From: Oscillospiraceae bacterium UBA4632
GTDB lineage: Bacteria > Bacillota > Clostridia > Oscillospirales > Oscillospiraceae
Length of the DNA stretch: 15,967 bases
Assembly: GCA_002405995.1 (NCBI GenBank)
Contig: DHMW01000120.1
Span: forward strand, 1,437 to 17,403
Direction of reading: 5' to 3'
In this document: positions 1 to 6,291 of the stretch, piece after piece
Position numbering within the stretch: the first letter of the stretch is position 1
Layout of the letters: each line of letters begins with the position of its first letter
The notes under the pieces: generated by a model
What the model saw: the letters and a program-made list of their open reading frames with translations, nothing else
Told to the model about the DNA's origin: nothing
The model's database searches: none
Translations under genes and position numbers: made by a program

Positions 1-627
1 GACACGGAGCTCGGCGGCGTGAAGGAGGCCGACTTCATCGTGAGCGGAGACGGCGCGTACTCGCGCTTCAAGTTTGAATCCGGCGTCCACCGTGTCCAGC
101 GCGTGCCGGAGACCGAGTCCGGCGGACGTGTGCACACCTCCACCGCAACAGTCGCGGTGCTGCCGGAGATGGAGGAGGTCGATGTCGATCTTCGGCCCGA
201 GGACATTGAGATGCAGGTCTACCGCGCTTCCGGCGCGGGCGGGCAGCATGTCAACAAGACGAGCTCCGCCGTGCGACTCATCCACAAGCCGACGGGCATT
301 GTCGTTTCGTGTCAGGAGGAGCGCTCCCAGTTGCAGAACCGCGCAAAATGTATGGCGATGCTCGCGAGCAAGCTCTACGAGGCCGAGCGCGAGCGCGTAG
401 AGGGTGCGATCACGAGCGAGCGCCGCGCGCAGGTCGGCAGCGGCATGCGCAACGAGCGCATCCGCACCTACAACTTCCCACAGAACCGCGTGACCGACCA
501 CCGTCTGATGGGCGACACGAAGAATTTCAATATCGACGCTGTGATCAACGGCGATCTGGACCCCATCATCGACGCGCTCACGATGCAGGAGCAGGCGGAG
601 AAGCTGCGCGAGAGCACCGAGGCTTAA
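1..627 (+). CDS. prfA: Peptide chain release factor 1 (5'-truncated by the window edge)
   Basis: The reading frame is open from base 1 to the TAA at 625-627, so the N-terminal part of the gene lies outside the window. Class I release factors read stop codons in the ribosomal A site and trigger hydrolysis of the peptidyl-tRNA ester. The visible part carries the two diagnostic elements. The PxT stop-reading tripeptide appears as PET (bases 106-114, context RVPETESGGRVH), which marks RF1 (UAA/UAG) rather than RF2. The catalytic GGQ (bases 238-246, context SGAGGQHVNKTSSAVRL) is intact; PrmC methylates its glutamine in bacteria. The C-terminal stretch with RTYNFPQNRVTDHR is also typical of RF1. 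About 208 residues are present of a usual length near 355-360. The next gene starts 16 bases downstream, so the two are probably cotranscribed. prmC often lies just upstream of prfA but cannot be seen here. Confidence 0.97.
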   Translation, partial: DTELGGVKEADFIVSGDGAYSRFKFESGVHRVQRVPETESGGRVHTSTATVAVLPEMEEVDVDLRPEDIEMQVYRASGAGGQHVNKTSSAVRLIHKPTGIVVSCQEERSQLQNRAKCMAMLASKLYEAERERVEGAITSERRAQVGSGMRNERIRTYNFPQNRVTDHRLMGDTKNFNIDAVINGDLDPIIDALTMQEQAEKLRESTEA

Positions 628-630
628 GAA

Positions 631-640
631 AGAAGAGAGG
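631..640 (+). promoter_or_regulatory. Purine-rich ribosome binding site supporting a TTG start
   Basis: AGAAGAGAGG lies just after the prfA stop and only three bases before the TTG at 644. It is the sole SD-like element near this start. No in-frame ATG or GTG occurs near the conserved beginning of the Sua5 domain, so TTG is the best available start. The spacing is shorter than usual, which suggests modest translation initiation or coupling to prfA termination. Confidence 0.5.
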
Positions 641-643
641 ACA

Positions 644-2293
644 TTGGAGACAAAATGGTTTACCCTCCGCACGCCGGAGGATAAAGAGAGCATCGCGCAG
701 GCGGCGGAGATCCTCCGCCGCGGCGGGCTTCTCGCCATCCCGACGGAGACGGTCTACGGCCTCGGCGCGAACGGGCTGGACGAGACCGCCGTGCTGCACA
801 TTTTTGAAGCCAAGGGCCGCCCGCAGGACAATCCGCTCATCCTGCACATTCCGGATGCGGGCTGGCTCACGCGCTACTGCGAGGATGTGCCGGACGCGGC
901 CTACAAGCTGGCCGAGCGTTTCTGGCCCGGGCCGCTGACGATGATCTTAAAGAAAAAGCCCTGCGTGCCGCTGCGCACGACCGGCGGGCTTGAGACTGTC
1001 GGCATGCGCTGTCCCGACCATGCGGTGACGCGCGCCATTATCGAAGCGTCCGGCGTACCGGTCGCCGCGCCGAGCGCGAACACCTCCGGCCGCCCGAGCT
1101 GCACGACGGCCGAGCATGTCCGCGAGGATATGTGGGGCAAGATCGACGGCATCGTCGATGGCGGCCCCTGCCAGGTGGGCGTGGAATCGACGATCATCGA
1201 CCTCACCGTCACGCCGCCGCAGCTCCTGCGCCCGGGCGGGCTGCCGCTCGAGAGCCTGCGCGGCGCGCTGGGCGAGGTGACGGTCGATCGGGCGGTCACG
1301 CAGAGGATGGCGGACGGCGAAAAGCCGCGCGCCCCCGGCATGAAGTACCGCCACTATGCGCCCAAGGCCCCTGTCACGGTCGTGACCGGCGGAGCAAAGG
1401 CGAGCGCGCGCTATCTGCTGACGCACGCGGGCGAAAAGTCCGGCATCATCTGCTTTGACGAGTTCACGCGCCTCTTCGACGGACACGTTGTCCACCCCCT
1501 CGGTGCGAGCGGCGACAAGCGCGCGCAGGCGCAGCACGTTTTCGACGCGCTGCGGGCGTTTGACGAGACAGATGTGGGCGAAATTTGGGCACAGTGTCCG
1601 GACAGTAAAGGTCTTGGCCTTGCCATCGGAAACCGCCTGAAAAAGGCTGCGGGCTTCCATGTGGAGGACGCGAACGACGGCAAGATCGTCATCGGCATCA
1701 CCGGCGGCACGGGCGCGGGCAAAACAAGCCTGCTGCGCGCGCTCGAAAGAAAGGGCGCGTGCGTGCTCGACTGCGACGCGGTCTATCACGAGATGCTCAA
1801 AGATGATGAGCCGCTTCTGCGTGCGCTGCGCGAAGCGTTCGGCAGCGCGGTCTTTCGGGACGACGGGAGCGTGGATGTCCACGCCATCGGCCTGATCGTC
1901 TTTAAGGACAGGGAAAAGCTCGCCGAGCTCGATGCCATCGTGCATGAGCACATCCCGCGCGCGCTGGCGCAGAAGATGGCGGAGACGAACGCGGAGATCA
2001 TTGGCCTTGATGCGATCAAGCTCATCGAGAGCGGACTTGGCGCGATCTGCGACGCGACCGTCGCCGTGACGGCGCCGGAAGAGGTGCGCGTGAAGCGCAT
2101 CATGACGCGCGACGGCATCACCGAGGAGTATGCAAGGGCGCGCATCGCCGCGCAGCAGGACGCGGAGTATTTCCGCGCGCAGTGCGGCTACGAATTTGTG
2201 AACGATCTGCCGACCGCCGAAGAGGCGGAGCATGCGGCAGAGGTCTATATCAACACGATCATCAACAATTTGAAGGAGGAAACTGAGAGATGA
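644..2293 (+). CDS. Fused L-threonylcarbamoyladenylate synthase (Sua5/YrdC) and dephospho-CoA kinase (CoaE)
   Basis: This 549-residue protein joins two enzymes that are normally separate. Residues about 10-230 are the YrdC domain, with GGLLAIPTETVYGLGANG, the PSANTSGRPS segment and ESTIIDLT. This domain makes threonylcarbamoyl-AMP from threonine, bicarbonate and ATP for the t6A37 modification of ANN-decoding tRNAs. PGMKYRHYAP (about 232-241) is the characteristic Sua5 linker, followed by a C-terminal Sua5 domain to about 340. After a very short linker, residues 347-549 form a CoaE domain, which phosphorylates dephospho-CoA in the last step of CoA synthesis. It shows the P-loop GGTGAGKT (354-361), a DCDAVYHEM substrate-binding segment, and the lid-like RIMTRDGITEEYARARIAAQ. 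The usual D-x-P-L-L-F-E motif reads DAIKLIE. Translation starts at TTG, and the stop overlaps the next ATG. Each domain is recognised with high confidence; that one polypeptide performs both reactions is inferred from the uninterrupted frame. Confidence 0.9.
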   Translation: METKWFTLRTPEDKESIAQAAEILRRGGLLAIPTETVYGLGANGLDETAVLHIFEAKGRPQDNPLILHIPDAGWLTRYCEDVPDAAYKLAERFWPGPLTMILKKKPCVPLRTTGGLETVGMRCPDHAVTRAIIEASGVPVAAPSANTSGRPSCTTAEHVREDMWGKIDGIVDGGPCQVGVESTIIDLTVTPPQLLRPGGLPLESLRGALGEVTVDRAVTQRMADGEKPRAPGMKYRHYAPKAPVTVVTGGAKASARYLLTHAGEKSGIICFDEFTRLFDGHVVHPLGASGDKRAQAQHVFDALRAFDETDVGEIWAQCPDSKGLGLAIGNRLKKAAGFHVEDANDGKIVIGITGGTGAGKTSLLRALERKGACVLDCDAVYHEMLKDDEPLLRALREAFGSAVFRDDGSVDVHAIGLIVFKDREKLAELDAIVHEHIPRALAQKMAETNAEIIGLDAIKLIESGLGAICDATVAVTAPEEVRVKRIMTRDGITEEYARARIAAQQDAEYFRAQCGYEFVNDLPTAEEAEHAAEVYINTIINNLKEETER

Positions 2294-3684
2294 GTGAAAA
2301 AAACAAGCTCGCCGAAAAACTGCTCTACGCACCCAAGAACGGCTATGACCGCCTGAGCGCGGAGGACGAAAAGGCGATGGAGGCCTACTGCGAGGACTAT
2401 AAAAAGTTCCTCAACAACGGCAAGACCGAGCGCCTCTGCGTGGAGTACTGCATTGAGCTGGCGGAAAAGAAGGGATTCAAGGCCTATGAGGGCGGCATGG
2501 CCCTCAAGGCCGGCGACAAGGTCTACTGCAACAACCGCGGCAAGGGCATCATGCTCGCCGTCATCGGCAGTGAGGACTTGAGCCACGGTGCGAACATCGG
2601 CGCGGCGCACACCGACGCTCCGCGCCTTGATCTCAAGCCCCGCCCGCTCTACGAGGAAGCGGAGATGGCCTACTTCAAGACCCACCACTACGGCGGCATC
2701 CGCAAGTACCAGTGGGTGACGATCCCCCTCGAGCTGCACGGCGTGGTCATGCTGCGTGACGGCTCAAAGGTCGATGTCCACATCGGCGGCAAGGAGGACG
2801 ATCCCCAGTTCATCATCAACGACCTTTTGCCGCACCTTGGCCGCGAGCAGGGCAAAAAGCCGCTCAACGAGGCCATCCCGAGCGAGAGCCTGAACGTGCT
2901 GCTCGGCGGCAGGCCCTTTGAGGACAAGGACTGTTCCGACCGCTTCAAGCTCGGCGTTCTCCAGTATCTGAATGCGCAGTACGGCATCACGGAGGAGGAC
3001 TTCATCTCCGCCGAGCTCGAGGTCGTCCCCGCCGGCAAGGCACGCGACATCGGCTTTGACCGCAGCTTCATCGCATCCTACGGCCACGACGACCGCGTCT
3101 GCGCCTACGCAGAGCTTGCGGGTATTTTCGATGCTGTTTCCCCGAAGAAGACCGCAGTGTGCATCTTTGCCGACAAGGAGGAGATCGGCTCCGAGGGCGT
3201 GTCCGGTATGCTCTCCCAGGCGTTTGAGTGGTTCATGGGCGACATGTGCCGCACGCAGGGCGTGGCGCTTGCCGACTGCTTTGCCAACTCCTTCTGCCTG
3301 AGCGCGGACGTGACGGCAGCGTATGATCCGAACTTCGCCGACGTTTACGACAAGCGCAACTCCGCCTTTGTCAATTACGGTGTGGCGCTGTGCAAGTACA
3401 CCGGCTCCGGCGGCAAGGGCGGCGCGAGCGACGCGAGCGCCGAGGTCGTCGGCAAGGTGAGAAAGCTCATGAACGACAACGGCGTGTTCTGGCAGATGGC
3501 TGAGATGGGAAAGACCGACGCCGGCGGCGGCGGTACGGTCGCGAAGTTCATGGCGCAGCGCAACATCGACACGCTCGACGCGGGCGTGCCCGTGCTCTCG
3601 ATGCACGCACCGTATGAAACGGTCGCAAAGCTCGACTGCTACATGACCTACAAGTGCATGAAGGCCATCTTCGAGCAGGCGTGA
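2290..3684 (+). CDS. M18-family zinc aminopeptidase (aminopeptidase I type)
   Basis: The 464-residue product matches the M18 aspartyl-aminopeptidase/aminopeptidase I family. These are dinuclear zinc exopeptidases that form large dodecameric cytosolic shells and release N-terminal residues from peptides. Metal and catalytic positions are visible: AAHTDAPRLDLKP (His107, Asp109), ADKEEIGSEG (Glu297/Glu298) and the late SMHAPYE (His439). KYTGSGGKGGASDASAE and the C-terminal LDCYMTYKCMKAIFE are also typical, and the length is normal for the family. The ATG overlaps the upstream stop as ATGA, with GGAGG (2276-2280) ahead of it, which implies translational coupling to the Sua5-CoaE gene. Substrate preference (acidic versus neutral residues) cannot be read from the sequence. 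There is no signal peptide, so the enzyme is expected in the cytoplasm. A hairpin terminator follows closely. Confidence 0.93.
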   Translation: MSEKNKLAEKLLYAPKNGYDRLSAEDEKAMEAYCEDYKKFLNNGKTERLCVEYCIELAEKKGFKAYEGGMALKAGDKVYCNNRGKGIMLAVIGSEDLSHGANIGAAHTDAPRLDLKPRPLYEEAEMAYFKTHHYGGIRKYQWVTIPLELHGVVMLRDGSKVDVHIGGKEDDPQFIINDLLPHLGREQGKKPLNEAIPSESLNVLLGGRPFEDKDCSDRFKLGVLQYLNAQYGITEEDFISAELEVVPAGKARDIGFDRSFIASYGHDDRVCAYAELAGIFDAVSPKKTAVCIFADKEEIGSEGVSGMLSQAFEWFMGDMCRTQGVALADCFANSFCLSADVTAAYDPNFADVYDKRNSAFVNYGVALCKYTGSGGKGGASDASAEVVGKVRKLMNDNGVFWQMAEMGKTDAGGGGTVAKFMAQRNIDTLDAGVPVLSMHAPYETVAKLDCYMTYKCMKAIFEQA

Positions 3685-3693
3685 GAAAAAGCC

Positions 3694-3726
3694 GGGCGCC
3701 CTCCTGCCAAGGAGGGCGCCCCTTCT
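3694..3726 (+). terminator. Rho-independent-like terminator after the M18 peptidase
   Basis: A perfect 12-bp stem pairs 3694-3705 (GGGCGCCCTCCT) with 3710-3721, around a four-base GCCA loop. An A-rich stretch precedes the left arm. The downstream T-tract is weak (CTTCTGATCT), so efficiency is uncertain, but its place just after the stop codon supports a termination role. Confidence 0.75.
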
Positions 3727-3848
3727 GATCTCATGCGGAAATAAAGTAAACAAAGGTGAACAAACTGTTAAGAATCCGAAAGCAGCTTGCATCTGCTGGT
3801 GGGGCGTGATAAGCTGTCCTGAGCACGATTTGGGAGGGAGCGATCTCC

Positions 3849-4709
3849 ATGCTCAGACTTTTTACCGATACCTCGGCGAATCTGCCGGCCGCGCTGCTCA
3901 AGCGCCATCAGATCACCGTTATCCCCTTTTCCTACACCGTTAACGGCAAGGAGATGGTCTACCCGGCGGATACGGATTTTGACGGTGCGGAGTTCTACAA
4001 CGCCATGCGCGACGGCGCGCTGGTCAAGACCTCGATGATCAATCCATCCACGGCGGCGGAATACTTTGAAAAGGCGCTCGCGCAGGGCAGCGATGTGCTT
4101 TATGTCGGCATGTCCGGCGGCATCAGCGGCACGGCGCAGGCCGCGGCCATGGCGGCGGTCGATCTGATGGACCGCTACCCCGAGCGCGCGATCATGACGA
4201 TCGACACCTACGCTGCCTCGCTCGGCGAGGGGCTGCTGGTGCTCGAGGCTGCCGAGCGCGCGGAGCAGGGGCAGTCCTGCCGAGAGATCGGCGAATATCT
4301 GCTCGAGCGCCGCGCGCATATGTGCCAGTTCTTTACGGTGGACGATCTTGCGTACCTGAAGCGCGGCGGGCGCATCTCCGGCGCTGCGGCGCTTGTGGGC
4401 ACGGTGCTGGGCGTCAAGCCCATCCTGCGCGGCGATGAAACGGGGCACATCGTCTCCTGCGGCAAGGTGCGCGGCAATAAACGCGCCTATCAGGAGCTGG
4501 CAGATTACTACGGTGCCCGCGCGCTCGACAAAAACGAGCGGATCGGCATCGCCCATGCCGACAACCCCGCGGGCGCGGAGCAGGTGCTCGCGCTGCTGCG
4601 CGGGAAGGGCTTCACCGGCGAGTGCCTGACGGTCTGTTACGAGCCGGTCACCGGCGCGCACGTCGGTCCCGGTACGGTGGCGCTGTTCTTCTACGGCACG
4701 GAAAAATGA
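3849..4709 (+). CDS. DegV family fatty-acid-binding protein (FakB-like)
   Basis: The 286-residue product is a DegV-domain protein. Family members bind a single fatty acid and, in Firmicutes, present it to the FakA kinase, which makes acyl-phosphate for phospholipid synthesis. Recognisable elements are the N-terminal LRLFTDTSANLP, TSMINPSTAAEYFEKAL with the conserved threonine-serine pair, MSGGISGTAQAAAMAA (family form near SSGLSGTxQSA), the central DDLAYLKRGGRISGAAALVGTVLGVKPIL, and the C-terminal GAHVGPGTVALFF. A GGGAGGG motif at 3832-3838 precedes the ATG. The gene is bounded by terminators on both sides, so it is probably a single-gene unit. No fakA lies nearby, which is common because Firmicutes genomes often carry several scattered DegV genes. 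The bound lipid cannot be predicted. Confidence 0.93.
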   Translation: MLRLFTDTSANLPAALLKRHQITVIPFSYTVNGKEMVYPADTDFDGAEFYNAMRDGALVKTSMINPSTAAEYFEKALAQGSDVLYVGMSGGISGTAQAAAMAAVDLMDRYPERAIMTIDTYAASLGEGLLVLEAAERAEQGQSCREIGEYLLERRAHMCQFFTVDDLAYLKRGGRISGAAALVGTVLGVKPILRGDETGHIVSCGKVRGNKRAYQELADYYGARALDKNERIGIAHADNPAGAEQVLALLRGKGFTGECLTVCYEPVTGAHVGPGTVALFFYGTEK

Positions 4710-4717
4710 ATAGCGGA

Positions 4718-4745
4718 AGCGCCCGGGACGCCCCGGGCGCTTTTT
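4718..4745 (+). terminator. Strong intrinsic terminator after the DegV gene
   Basis: A perfect 10-bp GC-rich stem, AGCGCCCGGG (4718-4727) with its complement at 4732-4741, closes a four-base loop and runs directly into TTTTT (4741-4745). It lies just downstream of the DegV stop codon. This is a textbook Rho-independent terminator. Confidence 0.92.
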
Positions 4746-4836
4746 CTGAACCGTGAAATAAGTCGAAACAGGGCGGAAAAGCGAGGATTCCACCAAAATT
4801 CTCCCAACAGGGGATGGCGTTTCCGCAGAAAAAGGG

Positions 4837-4855
4837 TATTCTTTTCCATAGAATA
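4837..4855 (+). promoter_or_regulatory. Inverted repeat in the regulator leader, possible operator
   Basis: TATTCT (4837-4842) and AGAATA (4850-4855) form a 6-bp inverted repeat with a 7-base spacer, directly upstream of the regulator's ribosome binding site. Its size and location would suit autoregulation by the HTH protein it precedes. The left arm could also serve as a -10 element, though no convincing -35 lies at the right distance. A 6-bp repeat can arise by chance, so this remains a weak call. Confidence 0.3.
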
Positions 4856-4861
4856 AGGAAC

Positions 4862-4866
4862 GGAGG
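4862..4866 (+). promoter_or_regulatory. Ribosome binding site fixing the start of the XRE regulator
   Basis: GGAGG sits seven bases before the ATG at 4874. The same frame stays open upstream to an ATG at 4814, but that start has no comparable SD and would add 20 residues that do not resemble an HTH protein. The 4874 start is therefore preferred. Confidence 0.85.
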
Positions 4867-4873
4867 AAACAAT

Positions 4874-5338
4874 ATGGACCAATTGGCAACCGGAAGGCTC
4901 CTGGCGCAGAAGAGGAAAGAGAAAAACCTGACGCAGGAGCAGCTGGCACAGAAGCTCGGCGTATCCAACAAAACGATTTCAAAGTGGGAGACCGGAAAAT
5001 GTATGCCGGACTATGCGGTGGTGAAGGACCTGTGCGCTGAACTGGGTATTACGGTCGCAGAATTGATCGACGGTGAGCCTGCGGAGGAAAAAAGCGTCCG
5101 CACCTATGACGAGGAGCAGATACTGGACCTGCTGAAGCGGACGCAGGAACTGGAAAGGCAGAAGGATCTGCTTCGCGGCGTACTTCTGATCGTGATGGGG
5201 ATCGCCTTGCAGGCGCTCTCCCATACCATAGGCGGCTCCGATGTCAAGGACTTTTTCTCAGGGCTTCTCCTTGGGCTGTCGGTCGCCGAGATGCTGGCGG
5301 GAGTTTACATCGTGGCAAAGGGCATGTCGGGCAGATGA
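4874..5338 (+). CDS. XRE-family transcriptional regulator with two C-terminal membrane helices
   Basis: The 154-residue product has an N-terminal helix-turn-helix domain (residues about 7-61) of the Cro/C1 type, with the recognisable LTQEQLAQKLGVSNKTISKWETGKCMPD. A charged, probably helical linker (about 72-98, rich in Glu, Lys and Leu) leads to two hydrophobic segments, about 99-119 (LLRGVLLIVMGIALQAL) and 127-148 (FFSGLLLGLSVAEMLAGVYIV). The arrangement predicts a DNA-binding protein tethered to the cytoplasmic membrane, a known layout among Firmicutes XRE proteins. No ligand or sensor domain is visible, and the targets are unknown. It is flanked upstream by the DegV terminator and downstream by a GC-rich hairpin region, so it is probably expressed alone. 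Autoregulation through the inverted repeat at 4837-4855 is a guess. The HTH call is firm; the membrane anchoring is read from hydrophobicity. Confidence 0.9.
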   Translation: MDQLATGRLLAQKRKEKNLTQEQLAQKLGVSNKTISKWETGKCMPDYAVVKDLCAELGITVAELIDGEPAEEKSVRTYDEEQILDLLKRTQELERQKDLLRGVLLIVMGIALQALSHTIGGSDVKDFFSGLLLGLSVAEMLAGVYIVAKGMSGR

Positions 5339-5384
5339 GCTGCCCGCCGGGGAGCCGGCGCGGTGGAGCAGATATCCGGCGGGC
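5328..5384 (+). other. Competing GC-rich hairpins at the end of the regulator gene
   Basis: CTGCCCG (5340-5346) can pair with CGGGCAG (5328-5334) around a loop containing the regulator's stop codon. The overlapping GCCCGCCGG (5342-5350) can instead pair with CCGGCGGGC (5376-5384). The two stems share bases and exclude each other. Neither is followed by a T-tract, so neither is a clean intrinsic terminator. They may act as a 3' stabiliser or weak terminator between the regulator and the TepA-like gene. The rest of this 107-base gap holds only the AGGA-type ribosome binding site (GGGAGGA, 5433-5439) of the next gene. Confidence 0.35.
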
Positions 5385-5445
5385 GAGGTATGCTTTCCCG
5401 CTTTCCTGCAAATCCTACCGGAAATGACTTTCGGGAGGACTTGCT

Positions 5446-6165
5446 ATGAGAAGCGAAACGAGACCCTCGCAGGACGAGGAGAAGAACGGGCAGGAGCCGC
5501 TGCTGCCGCCCATCCAGCCGGTCATCGACCTTGGCTCGGTCGTCATCAAAAACGGCCGCGCTGCCATCCACTGCCTGACCATCGCCGGGCAGATCGAGGG
5601 GCACATCCTGCTGCCGAACACCCAGAAAGCGACAAAGTACGAGCATGTGCTGCCGCTGCTTGCGTATCTGGAGGAAAGCGAGGATATCGACGGCGTGTTG
5701 TTCCTGCTCAACACCGTCGGCGGCGATGTGGAGGCGGGGCTTGCTATCGCGGAGCTGATCTCGGGGATGAAAAAGCCGACCGTTTCACTCGTGCTCGGCG
5801 GGGGACATTCCATCGGCGTGCCGCTCGCCGTCGCGCCGATGGTGACGATGATCGCGCCGTCGGCATCGATGACGATCCACCCCGTGCGCACGAGCGGCAC
5901 CATGATCGCCGCCCCGCAGACGTACCAGTATTTCGAGCGCCTGCAGGAGCGCATCGTGCGCTTCGTGACGAAAAATTCACACATCGGGCGCGGCGAATTT
6001 CTGCGCTTGATGATGGACACGCAGGATCTTGCCTCTGATGTCGGCAGCGTGCTCTATGGGGAGGAGGCGGTCGATAGCGGTCTCATCGACCGGCTCGGCA
6101 GCCTCTCCGACGCGCTGGAGACGCTGTATGCGCTCATTGACGAAAAGAAAAAAGATAAGCGATAA
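5446..6165 (+). CDS. ClpP-family serine peptidase, TepA/YmfB type
   Basis: The 239-residue product belongs to the ClpP/crotonase superfamily branch that includes Bacillus TepA (YmfB), a ClpP-like protein once linked to protein translocation. The ClpP fold landmarks are present: NTVGGDVEAGLAIAELI (oxyanion/handle region), a GGGHSIGVPLA nucleophile loop with Ser122, TIHPV with His145, and DTQDLASD supplying the likely third acidic residue (Asp191 or Asp194). Spacing is close to the ClpP triad. It differs from true ClpP by HSIG in place of the usual SAAS/SMG loop and by a polar N-terminal extension (residues 1-25). There is no signal peptide, so action in the cytoplasm is expected. The ATG is preceded by GGGAGGA. 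The gene ends in a strong terminator and lies directly before smc. Substrates and any ATPase partner are unknown. Confidence 0.9.
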   Translation: MRSETRPSQDEEKNGQEPLLPPIQPVIDLGSVVIKNGRAAIHCLTIAGQIEGHILLPNTQKATKYEHVLPLLAYLEESEDIDGVLFLLNTVGGDVEAGLAIAELISGMKKPTVSLVLGGGHSIGVPLAVAPMVTMIAPSASMTIHPVRTSGTMIAAPQTYQYFERLQERIVRFVTKNSHIGRGEFLRLMMDTQDLASDVGSVLYGEEAVDSGLIDRLGSLSDALETLYALIDEKKKDKR

Positions 6166-6188
6166 AAGACGTCTTCGGGCGTCTTTTT
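6164..6188 (+). terminator. Intrinsic terminator with cUUCGg tetraloop
   Basis: AAAAGACGTC (6164-6173) pairs with GGCGTCTTTT (6178-6187), including one G-T wobble, around TTCG (6174-6177). The closing C-G makes the exceptionally stable C(UUCG)G tetraloop. The right arm runs into TTTTT (6184-6188). The hairpin overlaps the TAA of the TepA-like gene and separates it from smc. Confidence 0.9.
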
Positions 6189-6210
6189 ACGCTTTGTTCA
6201 TCGAATCCAC

Positions 6211-6239
6211 TTGAAAAGGAAACGGAAAAATGGTATATA
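6211..6239 (+). promoter_or_regulatory. Sigma-A-type promoter for smc with extended -10
   Basis: TTGAAA (6211-6216) lies 17 bases before TATATA (6234-6239), and a TG one base ahead of the -10 (6231-6232) gives an extended -10. It sits between the upstream terminator and the smc ribosome binding site, in a locally AT-rich patch unlike the surrounding coding DNA. Transcription would start near 6246, giving a leader of roughly 45 bases. It probably drives the whole smc-ftsY-rdgB-yhbY-nadD run. Confidence 0.6.
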
Positions 6240-6291
6240 GTATTAGTCAAAATGTGTCATTGTACCCCTTTTTACAAGGAGGAGCCAATTC

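Noticed and set aside
1..300. Assignment of the first gene as release factor 2
   Set aside because: The stop-reading tripeptide is PET (PxT type, RF1) rather than SPF, which is the RF2 form.
947..2332. Minus-strand open frame of 461 codons opposite the Sua5-CoaE gene
   Set aside because: It is a compositional shadow of a well-supported gene, with no family resemblance and no suitable promoter or ribosome binding site.
3787..3815. Possible promoter TTGCAT-17-TAAGCT upstream of the DegV gene
   Set aside because: The -10 matches only three of six positions. A promoter is expected here because a terminator precedes the gene, but this hexamer pair is not convincing.
4814..4873. Longer form of the XRE regulator starting at the ATG at 4814
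   Set aside because: It lacks an SD, would include the inverted repeat, and adds residues unlike an HTH protein. The ATG at 4874 has GGAGG at ideal spacing.
3768..4982. Minus-strand open frame of 404 codons covering the DegV gene and both flanks
   Set aside because: It runs through the DegV terminator and the regulator's start region, and its product is low-complexity Arg/Ala-rich sequence.
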